Translations under genes and position numbers: made by a program
Shown here: piece by piece, positions 33,161 to 42,437 of the stretch
Numbering within the stretch: position 1 is the first letter of the stretch
Layout of the letters: the number at the start of each line of letters is the position of its first letter
Assembly (NCBI GenBank): GCA_016705245.1
Contig: JADIYM010000001.1
Coordinates: forward strand, 434,001 to 498,000
Direction of reading: 5' to 3'
DNA: 64,000 nucleotides
DNA from: Blastocatellia bacterium
Lineage (GTDB): Bacteria > Acidobacteriota > Blastocatellia > UBA7656 > JADIYM01
The notes under the pieces: model-generated
Database searches by the model: none
Seen by the model: the letters and a program-made list of their open reading frames with translations, nothing else
What the model was told of the DNA's origin: nothing

Positions 33161-34429
33161 CTACGGCTGACGGGGCTTCTTCGTCGACGCTGTCGCGACG
33201 AGCTTTGCGAGTTGCGGGCCGGTCAGGGTGTCAGCAACGGTCCGCGTGATCTTGTCGTGTTCCGACTGCAGCACCGAGCCGACCTGCCGGAGCTGATCGC
33301 GCACGCCCGCCAGTTCCATCGACTGCGGATCGCCGCCCTTGACCTGCTCTCGCAGATCCCTCGCCTCGCGCCGCTCGTCCATCGTCGCGCGGTTGAACCC
33401 CATCAGGGCATCGCGCAGCTTCGACTGCTGTGCCGGCGTCAGGTCGTCGACCGAGCGGATCATCTCGGGAGTGAAAACCAGCGACCGTGGCGGCCCCGGC
33501 GCCTGTGCCGCTAGCTGCTTCACCTGTTCGGGAGTGAGCACCTTCTGCAGTTCCGCGTGGGCTTTCGCCTCCCGTTCATCGATCCGGTCGGCCAGGTCGC
33601 GACGCTCGGACCTCCCGGAACCATCGCCGCCGCGTCCGCCCTCACCGCGAAGCGCCTTCAACCGCGCCTTGTCCGCCGCCGTCTCGTCCTCGAGCGCGGC
33701 GAAGATCGCTCGCACCTGCGCTTCCTGTTCGAGCGTGAGCGAAGGCAGGCGGAAGACGATCTTCTCTCGAAGACCGACCATCTTCAGCGTGTCGGGAAGA
33801 AACCGCTTCACCGCGATCATCTGATCCGGCGTCAGCAGGGCCTCGGTGACTTCGAAGAGCGCGAGCCGTCGCTGACGCTGTCCGGACTGGCGCTGTTCAC
33901 GCGCCTGGACGTCCGCAGGGTCCGCGTTCGGGCCACCGCGACCCCGTCCGCGACCGAAGCCGCCCATCTCCTCGGCTTCCGACCGGGCGGTCTCGAGGAT
34001 CGAGCCGTAGACCGCGTCCACTTTTGCCCGTCTCGAGGCATCGAGGTCCGGCAGCGCGACGATCCCGTAATAGAGGATCTCTTCCGGAGCGAGCGGTCCG
34101 CGCGGCTGCTGTCGTGCGAGATCGAGCTGCACGGGCGTAACGACGGTCGCCATTCGCCGCTGCGCCTCGACGAGCGCTCCAGCCATTTCGCGCCGACCGG
34201 CGCCGTCGCCTCGGGCATCGCGAAGGTCGCGCATCAGCGACGACTGCATCTCACTGAGCTTCAGCCGCTGATCCATTGTCAGAGTTCGGACTCGCCACAC
34301 CTGGGAGGGCGTGACGCCGTCGCCGAAACCGCGCTGTGCGCCGCGCTCACGGGCGAACCGCTGGGCCGCAAACACCGCCGCGGGAGCAGCGACCGCCAGG
34401 ACCACGCAAAGAAGAACAATTCGCTTCAT
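33161..34429 (-). CDS. Exported LTxxQ-repeat (Spy/CpxP-like) protein
   Basis: The 422-residue protein has a signal peptide (MKRIVLLCVVLAVAAPAAVF) and several helical LTxxQ-type motifs: LTMDQRLKLSEMQ, LTPDQMIAVKRF, LTLEQEAQVRAIF, LTPEQVKQL, LTPAQQSKL. Spy/CpxP proteins with this motif are periplasmic helical chaperones or stress sensors, though usually about 160 residues; here the motif is repeated over a longer protein. A Gly/Arg-rich stretch (GFGRGRGRGG) is in the middle. It is downstream of and parallel to the second DUF1800-DUF1501 pair. The ATG begins the signal peptide; the longer frame to 34561 does not. Confidence 0.7.
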   Translation of the reverse strand: MKRIVLLCVVLAVAAPAAVFAAQRFARERGAQRGFGDGVTPSQVWRVRTLTMDQRLKLSEMQSSLMRDLRDARGDGAGRREMAGALVEAQRRMATVVTPVQLDLARQQPRGPLAPEEILYYGIVALPDLDASRRAKVDAVYGSILETARSEAEEMGGFGRGRGRGGPNADPADVQAREQRQSGQRQRRLALFEVTEALLTPDQMIAVKRFLPDTLKMVGLREKIVFRLPSLTLEQEAQVRAIFAALEDETAADKARLKALRGEGGRGGDGSGRSERRDLADRIDEREAKAHAELQKVLTPEQVKQLAAQAPGPPRSLVFTPEMIRSVDDLTPAQQSKLRDALMGFNRATMDERREARDLREQVKGGDPQSMELAGVRDQLRQVGSVLQSEHDKITRTVADTLTGPQLAKLVATASTKKPRQP

Positions 34430-34593
34430 GATGACTCCATTCCGTCTGAAAACCCCGGCGCGGCGTGCGGTGGTTGGAACAGGAGCCCCGGACTCGCGAA
34501 GTTCCACGGAACACCCGTGGCCGCTTCGTACTCCGGGAGCCAGGGCCCCTGGTCGAACCACCGACGCATCGGACCTCGTCCGCCGCGCGCCGC

Positions 34594-35819
34594 CTAGAAA
34601 AGACCGAGCGGCGTAATGCCGCGAAAGACCGCCGACGGGTCGCCCTTCAGGCAGTCGCGGACGATGCCGCCGAAAACCGACCGAAAGTCCGTCGTGAATC
34701 GAAGATTGCCGTTGTCCAGCGCCGTCAGCGACGGCGTGTCGCCGTGCAGGCCTCCCCGCACGCCGTTCGCAATGACGAAGAGCGGACCGGCCGAGCCGTG
34801 ATCCGTCCCGCCGCCGAAGTTCTCGGCCGGACGGCGGCCGAACTCGGAGTAGACGACCGTCGCGACGTTCTTCGCGATGCCGCGACGCTCGAGATCCTGC
34901 TGGAACGCGGCAAAGGCGCCACCGAGCTGGTTGAGCAGCTGCCGGTGCTTGCCGGTCTGGTTCACGTGCGTGTCGAAACCGCCAAACGACAGGTGAAGCA
35001 CTTCGATGCCCACGCCGGCGGCGAGCAGCTCCGCAGAACGCCTGAGATCCGCCGACAGCTCACCGGGCGGGTAGTTCACGCCGCTGCCGCCGCGCAGACT
35101 GGAGATGGTCGATGCCGCATTGAGCGTCTCGATGCCGGCTTCGCCGACAACGTGGCGCGCGGCCGGCTGCTTCGCATACGCGGCGTACATGGCACCCGGA
35201 TGGCATCGGCGTTCGCAGGCGGGCGAAAACTGGCCGTGTCGCTGACCGTCACGGCCGGCGACGACGACGAGGCGAGGACGAGCGGGGGCTGCTCCTTGCT
35301 GAGCGCGACCGCGCGCAATCCGCGACGCCCCGGCGTCTCGTCGAGGTAGCGTCCTATCCATCCGGACGAGCCGCCGTTCGGGTCGCCGGCCTCCCAGATC
35401 TCGGTCGCGCGGAAGTGCGAGAAGTCAGGATTCGGATAGCCGACTCCCTGCACGATCGCGAGGTGACCCCGTTCGTAGAGAGTCTTGAATCCGCCGAGAG
35501 CCGGATGAAGCGCAAGCCCCCGATCGATCGGCAGAACGTCGGCCTTCGACAACGCGAGCGCCGGCCGCAGCCTCGCATATGCCGGGTCGCCTATCGGCAC
35601 GACGGTGTTGAGTCCATCATTCCCGCCGGCCAGGTGGATCATCACCAGCGCTCGCCCGGTTCCTGTCGCATCGACACGGCCAGCAAGATCAGTACCGCGA
35701 GCGATAGCGAGCGGGTTGCCTTCCGCAATTCCCCATTCCGCCTTCGACCCCACCACCACGAACGCCGGCAGCGCGAACAGGCCCTTCAGGATGTTTCGTC
35801 GATCGATTCCGTTCTTCAT
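34594..35819 (-). pseudogene. DUF1501 family gene with a frameshift near 35190
   Basis: The first part (35819 to about 35195) encodes DRRNILKGLFALPAFVVVG, a Tat-like signal, then LAGGNDGLNTVVPIGDPAY and FSHFRATEIWEAGD. The second part, in another frame (about 35193 to 34594), encodes LSFGGFDTHVNQTGKH, YSEFGRRPAENF and TDHGSAGPLFVI. Joined, they form a complete DUF1501 protein. One base is missing in GGGTGCCATG, where GTG GCC ATG would restore the frame. This may be a real loss of function or an assembly or sequencing error. Its partner DUF1800 gene is intact and 32 bp upstream. Confidence 0.85.
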
Positions 35820-35851
35820 GATGTCGACTCTCCGAACACGGCAGCAGCCGT

Positions 35852-37042
35852 TCAGTTCAGCTGGAACTCCGGTGACGCGAGCGCGAGCGTTACCCGATCG
35901 GCGCCTGTGGCAGCAGCAATAACGCCTGAGACTTCAACCGGCATCTGTCCGTCGAAGGCGAGCGACAGAGTCGCATCGACAGCCCGAGCCTCGGGCGCGA
36001 GCTTCGCGGCGAACCGCATCCGCTCGAGCAACGCTCCCGCCGAAAGCCACGCCCCGCCGCCGTCCCATCCCTTCACCGTTGGCGGCGCGAACAGCGTCTG
36101 TCCCATGCGACCCATCGACTCGACGGCCCACGCGGGAGTGGAGCCCAGACCGGCGACTTTCAGCGCACCGACGACGAACTCGGCGGGGCTCTTGACGAGC
36201 GAGCGGTAGGACGCATCGGACCGGAACGCCGGCGCCATCAGGATGTGGCGGACGACATCGGCGATCGAGCCCTTCGTTCGAGTGAAGACAGCCGCCGCCG
36301 CGGCGATGTCTGCACTGGACGGCTCAGGGTGCGAAAGGAATGCAATGAGCTTTCGCGAGATGAACCGGGCGCACTCCGGACGGCCGGTCACGATCCGGAC
36401 GACGTCGTCTCCGTCGAGGTTTCCCGTCTCGCCGAGCACCTTCTTCGAGCCCGAGTCGTGGAACTCCGGTCGGAAGGCGAAGACGCCGTTCTCGGCGCCC
36501 CAGCCCGTGAAGGCCCTCGCGGCCTCACGAACGTCAGTCTCCGTGTAATTGCCGCGGCCGATCGTGAATAGCTCCATCAGCTCGCGCGCGTAGTTCTCGT
36601 TCGGAGCGCCCTTGCGGTTCGAGTTGCCGTCGAGCCAGCGGATCATCGCCGGGTCTCGGCTGACGCTCGCGACGAGGTCCGAGAACCGTCCGGCACCAAG
36701 CGTACGGAAGGTCGACACCTGGCGCCACATCAGTTTCGGATCCTCGACCTTGCGAACGGAAGTTGCGAAGTGGCCGTGCCAGAAGAGGGTCAGTTTCTCG
36801 GCGAGCGGGACCGCACTGGTGCGCATTCGATCGAGCCAGGCCGCGTTGGCGGCGCCGGGTGAGAACACGCTGAATCCGGCGGGGTCGGCCGTTGGCTTTT
36901 CGGCGAGTCCCGCGATGAGCCGGTCGACCGCGCGTTCGAAGCCGAGGGGGACGTATGTGTCGAGCTCCGCCTGCGACGGACCGAATCCGGTGCGTCGAAG
37001 CAGGTGGGCGATATCGCGCGCCGAGTACTGTTTCCGGGTCAT
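35852..37042 (-). CDS. DUF1800 family protein (second copy)
   Basis: The 396-residue protein shares the core of the copy at 30114: HLLRRTGFGPSQAELD, LAEKLTLFWHGHFATSVRKV, APNENYARELMELFTIG, ARAFTGWG and QTLFAPPTVKGWDGGGAW. It lacks the C-terminal IPT-like extension of the other copy. The ATG lies 8 nt after GGAGG, which favours it over 37057. No classical signal peptide is visible. It is followed by the frameshifted DUF1501 gene. Confidence 0.9.
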   Translation of the reverse strand: MTRKQYSARDIAHLLRRTGFGPSQAELDTYVPLGFERAVDRLIAGLAEKPTADPAGFSVFSPGAANAAWLDRMRTSAVPLAEKLTLFWHGHFATSVRKVEDPKLMWRQVSTFRTLGAGRFSDLVASVSRDPAMIRWLDGNSNRKGAPNENYARELMELFTIGRGNYTETDVREAARAFTGWGAENGVFAFRPEFHDSGSKKVLGETGNLDGDDVVRIVTGRPECARFISRKLIAFLSHPEPSSADIAAAAAVFTRTKGSIADVVRHILMAPAFRSDASYRSLVKSPAEFVVGALKVAGLGSTPAWAVESMGRMGQTLFAPPTVKGWDGGGAWLSAGALLERMRFAAKLAPEARAVDATLSLAFDGQMPVEVSGVIAAATGADRVTLALASPEFQLN

Positions 37043-37111
37043 CGAGGGGACCTCCATCCTTCGCGGTTTCAGACGCCGCGGGGATGGAGAAAGTTTGCGG
37101 GGGATTGGAGG

Positions 37112-37208
37112 GCTCCGTGCCTCTGTGTCTCTGAGTCTCTGTGTGCGCAGCTCTCATATTCAGCAGAGAGCTACGCACACAGAGGCACGGAGACACGGAG
37201 GCGCAGAG
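37112..37208. repeat. Palindromic 3'-end element, CTCTGTG family, copy C4
   Basis: CTCCGTGCCTCTGTGTCTC words and the core GTGTGCGCAGCTCT pair with AGAGCTACGCACAC and GAGGCACGGAGACACGGAG. It lies 26 bp beyond the stop of the TPR lipoprotein gene and about 70 bp upstream of the DUF1800 start. Confidence 0.85.
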
Positions 37209-37234
37209 TCAACCCTGTGCGTCGCCAGCCGTCG

Positions 37235-38107
37235 TTACCCGCCTTCGCCCTTCCCCTTCGACCAGTCGACCTCGGGCGCGTCCGTGTGCAGGCTCCGCTG
37301 CTTCTCGAGCTCCGCGGTCCGCTTCGCGACGTATTCGGCCTCCGACGGATCGTCGATTCTCCTGAGCGTCGCCACCGCCTCGTCGAACCGGAACATGTCC
37401 GCGTACACCTCGCTCAGGCTCTTGAGCGCCGCGCGGCGCACCGCCGGATCCTCAGACGATGTCGCCACGCGCTCATACATCGGCAACGCGACTTCCCCAC
37501 GAGACCGCACCTTGTACGCGATCGACGCCAGGCGCAACAGGGCCTGCTCCGTCAACTCGTCGTACGACGCGTTCTCGACGACCCTCGTGTACTCGATGTC
37601 CGCCTGGTTGAAGTCCTCCAGCCGGTAATACAAGTCAGCGATCGTCGACCGGATCGTGCGCCAGGCCGGCGGATTCGGATGCTCGACGAGCAACAGTTCG
37701 TACTGCGCGATCGCCTCGGGCAGATTCTTGAGCTCGACGTTGACCTCTGCCAGTCGCTTCCTCGCTTCGTACGCCCGCGTACCTGTCGGATACGCCGCCA
37801 GGTAAGCCGCGTAGTGGTCCCTCGCCCGCTCGTACTGCTTGAGGTTGTGATAGTAGAGGTCGGCGATCGTGAAGCGCGCATTCGCGGCGTCGTCGCCGAC
37901 CGGCTCTGTCGCCAGATATTCCTCGTAAGCCTGGGCGGCCTCGACATAGTCCTGATCGCGCCACGCATCCCGCGCGCGATCGATCGGAGGTTTCGTCGTG
38001 CCGCCGCACCCGGCGGAGAGGACTCCGAGAAGGACGCAGGCTATCGCAGTCAGGCCGGCACGATGCCGACCGAGCACACTACGGCCCTCCCCTCTCGAAG
38101 CCCTCAC
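37235..38107 (-). CDS. TPR-repeat lipoprotein (BamD/YbgF-like)
   Basis: The 290-residue protein has a lipoprotein signal with lipobox LSAGC (Cys at about residue 34), so it is likely anchored in a membrane facing the periplasm. Several TPR-like helical hairpins follow: YVEAAQAYEEYLATEP, YERARDHYAAYLAAYPTGT, AIAQYELLLVEHP and FNQADIEYTRVV. BamD and related assembly or tracking proteins have this layout, but a specific role cannot be claimed. The GTG start has AGGAGG 9 nt upstream. It lies 16 bp after gyrA, so the two are probably co-transcribed. Confidence 0.8.
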   Translation of the reverse strand: MRASRGEGRSVLGRHRAGLTAIACVLLGVLSAGCGGTTKPPIDRARDAWRDQDYVEAAQAYEEYLATEPVGDDAANARFTIADLYYHNLKQYERARDHYAAYLAAYPTGTRAYEARKRLAEVNVELKNLPEAIAQYELLLVEHPNPPAWRTIRSTIADLYYRLEDFNQADIEYTRVVENASYDELTEQALLRLASIAYKVRSRGEVALPMYERVATSSEDPAVRRAALKSLSEVYADMFRFDEAVATLRRIDDPSEAEYVAKRTAELEKQRSLHTDAPEVDWSKGKGEGG

Positions 38108-38123
38108 TTTTCCGCGCCTCCTG

Positions 38124-40583
38124 CTACTTCAGCGTCTCCTCCGCCGCGTCGCGCACTTCACGCTCGATCAGCGAGACACCGGCGACCCTGTCGCCGTCGC
38201 CCGTGTCGATGATCTTCACGCCCTGCGCCGACCGGCCCGTCTGCCGGATCGAGTCGCATCCGATGCGGATAAGCTTGCCCTTCTCCGAAATCACGAGAAT
38301 CTTGCTCTCGTCCGATACCGGAAAAGCCCCGACCACGAGTCCGGTCTTGTCGGTCGTCTTCATGTTGATGACGCCCTTGCCGCCGCGAGTCTGAATCCGG
38401 TAGGCCGTGACTTCCGTGCGCTTCCCGTATCCGCCCTCGGCGATAGACAACACCTGCTCGTCGCCGCGCATGACGGCCGCCGATACGACATAGTCGCCCG
38501 TCGACAGGTTGATGCCCCGCACGCCACGCGCCTGCCGTCCCATGTCGCGCACGCCCTTCTCCTCGAACACGATCGCCATGCCTTCGTGGGTCGCGAGGAA
38601 GATCTTCTGCGTCCCGTCGGTCGTGTTCACGGCGATCAGCTCGTCGTCGTCGTCGACGCCCATCGCGATGATGCCGGCCGCCCGGATGTTCTGGAACTCT
38701 GAGAGCTCCGTCTTCTTGATGATGCCCTTGCGCGAGACCATGACGACGAACCGGCCTTCGGCGAAGGCGCGCACCGGGATGAAGCCCGCGACTTTCTCGT
38801 CGCGTGGCAGCTGAATGAGGTTCACGATGGCCTTTCCGCGCGCGCTCGGCTCGGCGTCCGGGATCTCGTGGACCTTCAGCTTGTGGACCTTGCCACGGTC
38901 CGTGAAAATCATCAGGTAGCTGTGTGTCGACGCCACGAAAATGTGGTCGACGACGTCTTCCGTCCGCAGCGCCGCGCCCTTGCGGCCCAGGCCGCCGCGC
39001 CGCTGCTCGCGGAATATCGAAACCGCCGTCCGCTTGATGTAGCCGTTGTGCGTGACCGTGATCGCTACGTCTTCGTCGGCGATGAGGTCCTCGAGGCGAA
39101 GGTCCGCCTCCTCGTCGAGGATCTGTGTGCGCCGTGGATTCGCGTAGTCGCGCTGTACGTCGCGCAACTCGGTCGTGATCACGCTGCGGAGCCTCACCTC
39201 GCTGCCGAGGATTTCGTTGAGCTCGGCGATGAGCTTGAGCAGCTCCTGGTATTCGTCGATCAGCTTCTGCCGCTCGAGGCCGGTCAGCCGCTGCAGCTGC
39301 ATCTCGAGAATCGCCTTCGCCTGGCGCTCCGAGAATTCGAAGTTCGCCATGAGGCCGATGCGGGCCTCCTCGGCATTTTTCGATGCCCGAATGAGCGCGA
39401 TGACCGCGTCCAGGTTGTCGAGTGCGCGCTTCAGGCCTTCGAGGATGTGGGCGCGGGCCTCGGCTTTTGCGAGGTCGAAGCGCGTCCGACGCAGGACGAC
39501 TTCGCGACGATGCTCGACGAAAAGCTTGAGCGTTTCGGCGAGGCCCAGAATGCGTGGCTGGCCGCTGACGATCGACAGGTTGATGACGCCGAACGACGTC
39601 TGCATCGCCGTCAGCTTGTAGAGCTTGTTCATCACGACCTGGGCGATGGCGTCGCGCTTCAGCTCGATGACGATGCGCATGCCGTCGCGGTCGGACTCGT
39701 CGCGAAGATCCGAGATGCCCTCGATCCGCTTGTCGTTGACGAGCTCGGCGATCTGCTCGATGAGCCTCGACTTGTTCACCTGGAACGGGATCTCGGTGAT
39801 GACGATCGCATCCCGGTCGTGATGTTTGCCGACCCGGTCGATCGCGGCGCGGGCACGCATGATGACGGTGCCGCGGCCGGTCTCGTAGGCGTCACGGATT
39901 CCGCTTCGGCCGTAAATGAATGCGCCGGTCGGAAAGTCGGGTCCGGGGACCATTTTCATGAGGTCGGCGGACGTTGCGTCCGGGTGCTCGACGATGTGCA
40001 CCGTGGCCTCGATGATCTCGCCCAGGTTGTGCGGCGGGATGTTCGTGGCCATGCCGACGGCGATGCCGCCCGAGCCGTTCACGAGCAGGTTGGGAAACCG
40101 CGTCGGCAGCACCTTGGGCTCTTCGCGCGATTCGTCGAAGTTCGGCGAGAAATCGACGGTGTCCTTGTCGATATCGGCCATCATCTCGGTGGCGATCTTG
40201 GTGAGACGGGCCTCGGTGTAGCGGTACGCCGCGGCGAAGTCTCCGTCGATGCTGCCGAAGTTTCCCTGGCCGTCGACGAGCGGCTCGCGCAGCGAGAACG
40301 TCTGCACGAGACGCACCATCGCGTCGTAGACGCTCGAGTCACCGTGCGGATGGTACTTGCCGAGCACATCGCCCACGACCGCGGCCGACTTCTTGTACGG
40401 GCGGTTGGGCTGCAGGCCCATTTCGTTCATCGCCCAGAGGATGCGCCGGTGAACCGGCTTCAATCCGTCGCGGACGTCGGGGAGAGCGCGGCCGATGATG
40501 ACCGACATTGCGTAGTCGAGATAACTACGCTTCATCTCCTCTTCGATGTTGACTGGAATCCGATCCGGGATATCGACAGACAT
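38124..40583 (-). CDS. gyrA: DNA gyrase subunit A
   Basis: The 819-residue protein has RALPDVRDGLKPVHRRIL, GKYHPHGDSSVYDAMVRL, and the catalytic Tyr in AAAYRYTEARL. The C-terminal pinwheel has six-fold repeat segments and a GyrA-box-like QRRGGLGRKG, marking a gyrase rather than topoisomerase IV. The quinolone-determining positions are Ser83, Ser84 and Asp87 in E. coli-like numbering, the sensitive-type residues. The ATG at 40583 starts MSVDIPDRIPVNIEEEMKRS. gyrB is not in the window. Confidence 0.96.
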   Translation of the reverse strand: MSVDIPDRIPVNIEEEMKRSYLDYAMSVIIGRALPDVRDGLKPVHRRILWAMNEMGLQPNRPYKKSAAVVGDVLGKYHPHGDSSVYDAMVRLVQTFSLREPLVDGQGNFGSIDGDFAAAYRYTEARLTKIATEMMADIDKDTVDFSPNFDESREEPKVLPTRFPNLLVNGSGGIAVGMATNIPPHNLGEIIEATVHIVEHPDATSADLMKMVPGPDFPTGAFIYGRSGIRDAYETGRGTVIMRARAAIDRVGKHHDRDAIVITEIPFQVNKSRLIEQIAELVNDKRIEGISDLRDESDRDGMRIVIELKRDAIAQVVMNKLYKLTAMQTSFGVINLSIVSGQPRILGLAETLKLFVEHRREVVLRRTRFDLAKAEARAHILEGLKRALDNLDAVIALIRASKNAEEARIGLMANFEFSERQAKAILEMQLQRLTGLERQKLIDEYQELLKLIAELNEILGSEVRLRSVITTELRDVQRDYANPRRTQILDEEADLRLEDLIADEDVAITVTHNGYIKRTAVSIFREQRRGGLGRKGAALRTEDVVDHIFVASTHSYLMIFTDRGKVHKLKVHEIPDAEPSARGKAIVNLIQLPRDEKVAGFIPVRAFAEGRFVVMVSRKGIIKKTELSEFQNIRAAGIIAMGVDDDDELIAVNTTDGTQKIFLATHEGMAIVFEEKGVRDMGRQARGVRGINLSTGDYVVSAAVMRGDEQVLSIAEGGYGKRTEVTAYRIQTRGGKGVINMKTTDKTGLVVGAFPVSDESKILVISEKGKLIRIGCDSIRQTGRSAQGVKIIDTGDGDRVAGVSLIEREVRDAAEETLK

Positions 40584-40770
40584 GCTTGCTGGTGCCTTCC
40601 CTTTCTGAGAGTCCCCGATGCGGCACGGGGCCGGCATGCGGGGAGTTTGTCGTAGTTCCGAAGTGGCGAAGTGTACCCGATTCGGGGGCGAAACGGCAGT
40701 CGGAGCGGACGTGCCGCGTCGGAGGGCTGCCTTGCACGTTCAGGGGCCGGTGGCGACAATACGCAGTCCG

Positions 40771-41454
40771 ATGTCAGACTGGCTCATCAGAATCCTGCGA
40801 CCGGCGGCGTTCGCGTGGACGCGCCTATGCTACCGCGTCGAATTAGAGGGCCTGGAAAACGTCCCGGCTAACGGTGCGGTCGTGTTGACGCCGAATCACG
40901 TGACGTACCTGGATCCGATCTGGGCGTCGGTGGCCATCGAGCGCCGGATCTATTACATGGCGTGGGATGCGATCTTCCGGATTCCGATCCTGTCGAGCCT
41001 CGTTCGCGCCTGTGGGGCGTTTCCGGTGCGGCTGCAGGGCCACGACAAGGCGGCGATGCGCGAAGCTCGGTGCCACCTTGCGGCGGGGCGGGCGCTGATG
41101 GTGTTTCCGGAGGGAGGACGGACGACGACGCACCAACTGATGCCGTTCAAGGCGGGCGCGTTCCGGCTGGCGCTCGTGGCAGGAGTGCCGGTTGTGCCGG
41201 TGTCGATCGACGGCGGGTTCGACATCTGGCCTCCGGGGACGGTTTTCCCGAAGCTGTTCGGGAGAATCCGGATCGTCTATCACCCGGCGATTCCGGTTGA
41301 GAAGGCGCCGGAGAATGCGGATTTTGCGGAGTTGAGGCACAGGGCGCGGGAGTTGGCGGACGAGGCGCACGATGCGGTGGCGAGGTCGCTCGACCCGAGC
41401 CGTGTGCCGAAGCGCGCGCACGCTGAGTTGCGGGACACCGAAGTGAACGCGTAG
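40771..41454 (+). CDS. plsC: 1-acyl-sn-glycerol-3-phosphate acyltransferase family protein
   Basis: The 227-residue protein has the acyltransferase motifs NHVTYLD (HX4D), FRIPILSSLVRACGAFPV and FPEGGRTTT. It would acylate lysophosphatidic acid or a related acceptor at the inner membrane. The ATG at 40771 gives the usual N-terminus (RILRPAAFAWTRLCYRV). GACAAT 10 nt upstream may be a -10 box of a leaderless transcript. It is divergent from gyrA. The exact acceptor is unknown. Confidence 0.88.
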   Translation: MSDWLIRILRPAAFAWTRLCYRVELEGLENVPANGAVVLTPNHVTYLDPIWASVAIERRIYYMAWDAIFRIPILSSLVRACGAFPVRLQGHDKAAMREARCHLAAGRALMVFPEGGRTTTHQLMPFKAGAFRLALVAGVPVVPVSIDGGFDIWPPGTVFPKLFGRIRIVYHPAIPVEKAPENADFAELRHRARELADEAHDAVARSLDPSRVPKRAHAELRDTEVNA

Positions 41455-41456
41455 CA

Positions 41457-41583
41457 GGAAACAGTTTCTCGCAGAGACGCAAAGGAAGACGCAAAGACGC
41501 AGAGCAATAAGTCAGATGAAGTAAATCTCTTCGATCGTCCGGCCGCGTCTCTGCGTCTGCCCTTTGCGTCTCTGCGAGAAACG
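41457..41583. repeat. Palindromic 3'-end element, CTCTGCG family, copy D2
   Basis: Perfect 22-bp arms at 41464-41485 and 41561-41582 contain CTCGCAGAGACGCAAAGG. The 75-nt centre has further GCAAAGACGCAGAG / CGTCTCTGCGTC words. It fills the gap between the convergent plsC and rsmI stops (2 and 8 bp away). Confidence 0.9.
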
Positions 41584-41591
41584 GTCGTCCG

Positions 41592-42437
41592 CTACGCGTC
41601 GCCTGAGTCGTCACCAACGACTTCCCGGTAGACCTCCCGCTTCGGCAGCCCCCGCTCCTTCGCAACGCGCTTGACCGCGTCCATACGTGTCAGACCCTCG
41701 GCCTCCAGCTCCGCCACGCGTTCGCGTGCGGGGATCGCATCGTCGCCGGAGGCGGCTCCACGGTCGGACGCCCCCTCGACAACCACCACGAACTCACCCC
41801 GATGCCGCTCCGCCGTCAACTTCGCAGTCACTTCCGAGACACTCCCCCTCACGATCTCCTCGTGCAGCTTCGTGATCTCGCGCGCGACGACGATCTCGCG
41901 ATCGCCGAATGCTTCCCGAAGGTCTTCCAGCATTGCGCCAATGCGGTGCGGCGCCTCGTAGAACACGATCGTCTCGCGCACGCCGGCGATCTCCGCCAGC
42001 CGCGCCTTCCTGGCGCTTCTCTTCGACGGCAGAAACCCGACGAACAGGAATGCATCGGTCGCCAACCCCGACGCCGACAGGGCCGTCACGGCCGCCGAAG
42101 CCCCCGGGATCGGTACCACGTCGATCCCCGCCGCTGCCGCCTCGCGCACGAGCCGGTAGCCTGGATCCGAAATGCACGGCGTTCCCGCATCCGATACGAG
42201 CGCGACCGACTCGCCATCGAGCAGTCGAGCGATGAGCTCGGCTGCGCGCGACGATTCGTTGTGTTCGTGATACGAAACGGTCGGTGTTGCGAGTCCGAAA
42301 TGGGTGAGCAGCGTCCGCGTCCGGCGAGTGTCTTCGCACGCGACAACCTTCACTTCGCCGAGCACCCGCAGCGCACGGCGCGTGATGTCCTCCAGGTTCC
42401 CGATCGGCGTCGCGACGACGTAGAGCGTTCCGCTCAC
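41592..42437 (-). CDS. rsmI: 16S rRNA (cytidine(1402)-2'-O)-methyltransferase
   Basis: The 281-residue SAM-dependent methyltransferase begins TLYVVATPIGNLEDITRRAL and has ACEDTRRTRTLLTHF, SDAGTPCISDPGYRLV, PGASAAVTALSASGL, FVGFLPSKRSAR and FYEAPHRIGAML. It methylates C1402 of 16S rRNA in the decoding centre. It is the last gene of a three-gene unit joined by 4-bp overlaps. Confidence 0.96.
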   Translation of the reverse strand: MSGTLYVVATPIGNLEDITRRALRVLGEVKVVACEDTRRTRTLLTHFGLATPTVSYHEHNESSRAAELIARLLDGESVALVSDAGTPCISDPGYRLVREAAAAGIDVVPIPGASAAVTALSASGLATDAFLFVGFLPSKRSARKARLAEIAGVRETIVFYEAPHRIGAMLEDLREAFGDREIVVAREITKLHEEIVRGSVSEVTAKLTAERHRGEFVVVVEGASDRGAASGDDAIPARERVAELEAEGLTRMDAVKRVAKERGLPKREVYREVVGDDSGDA

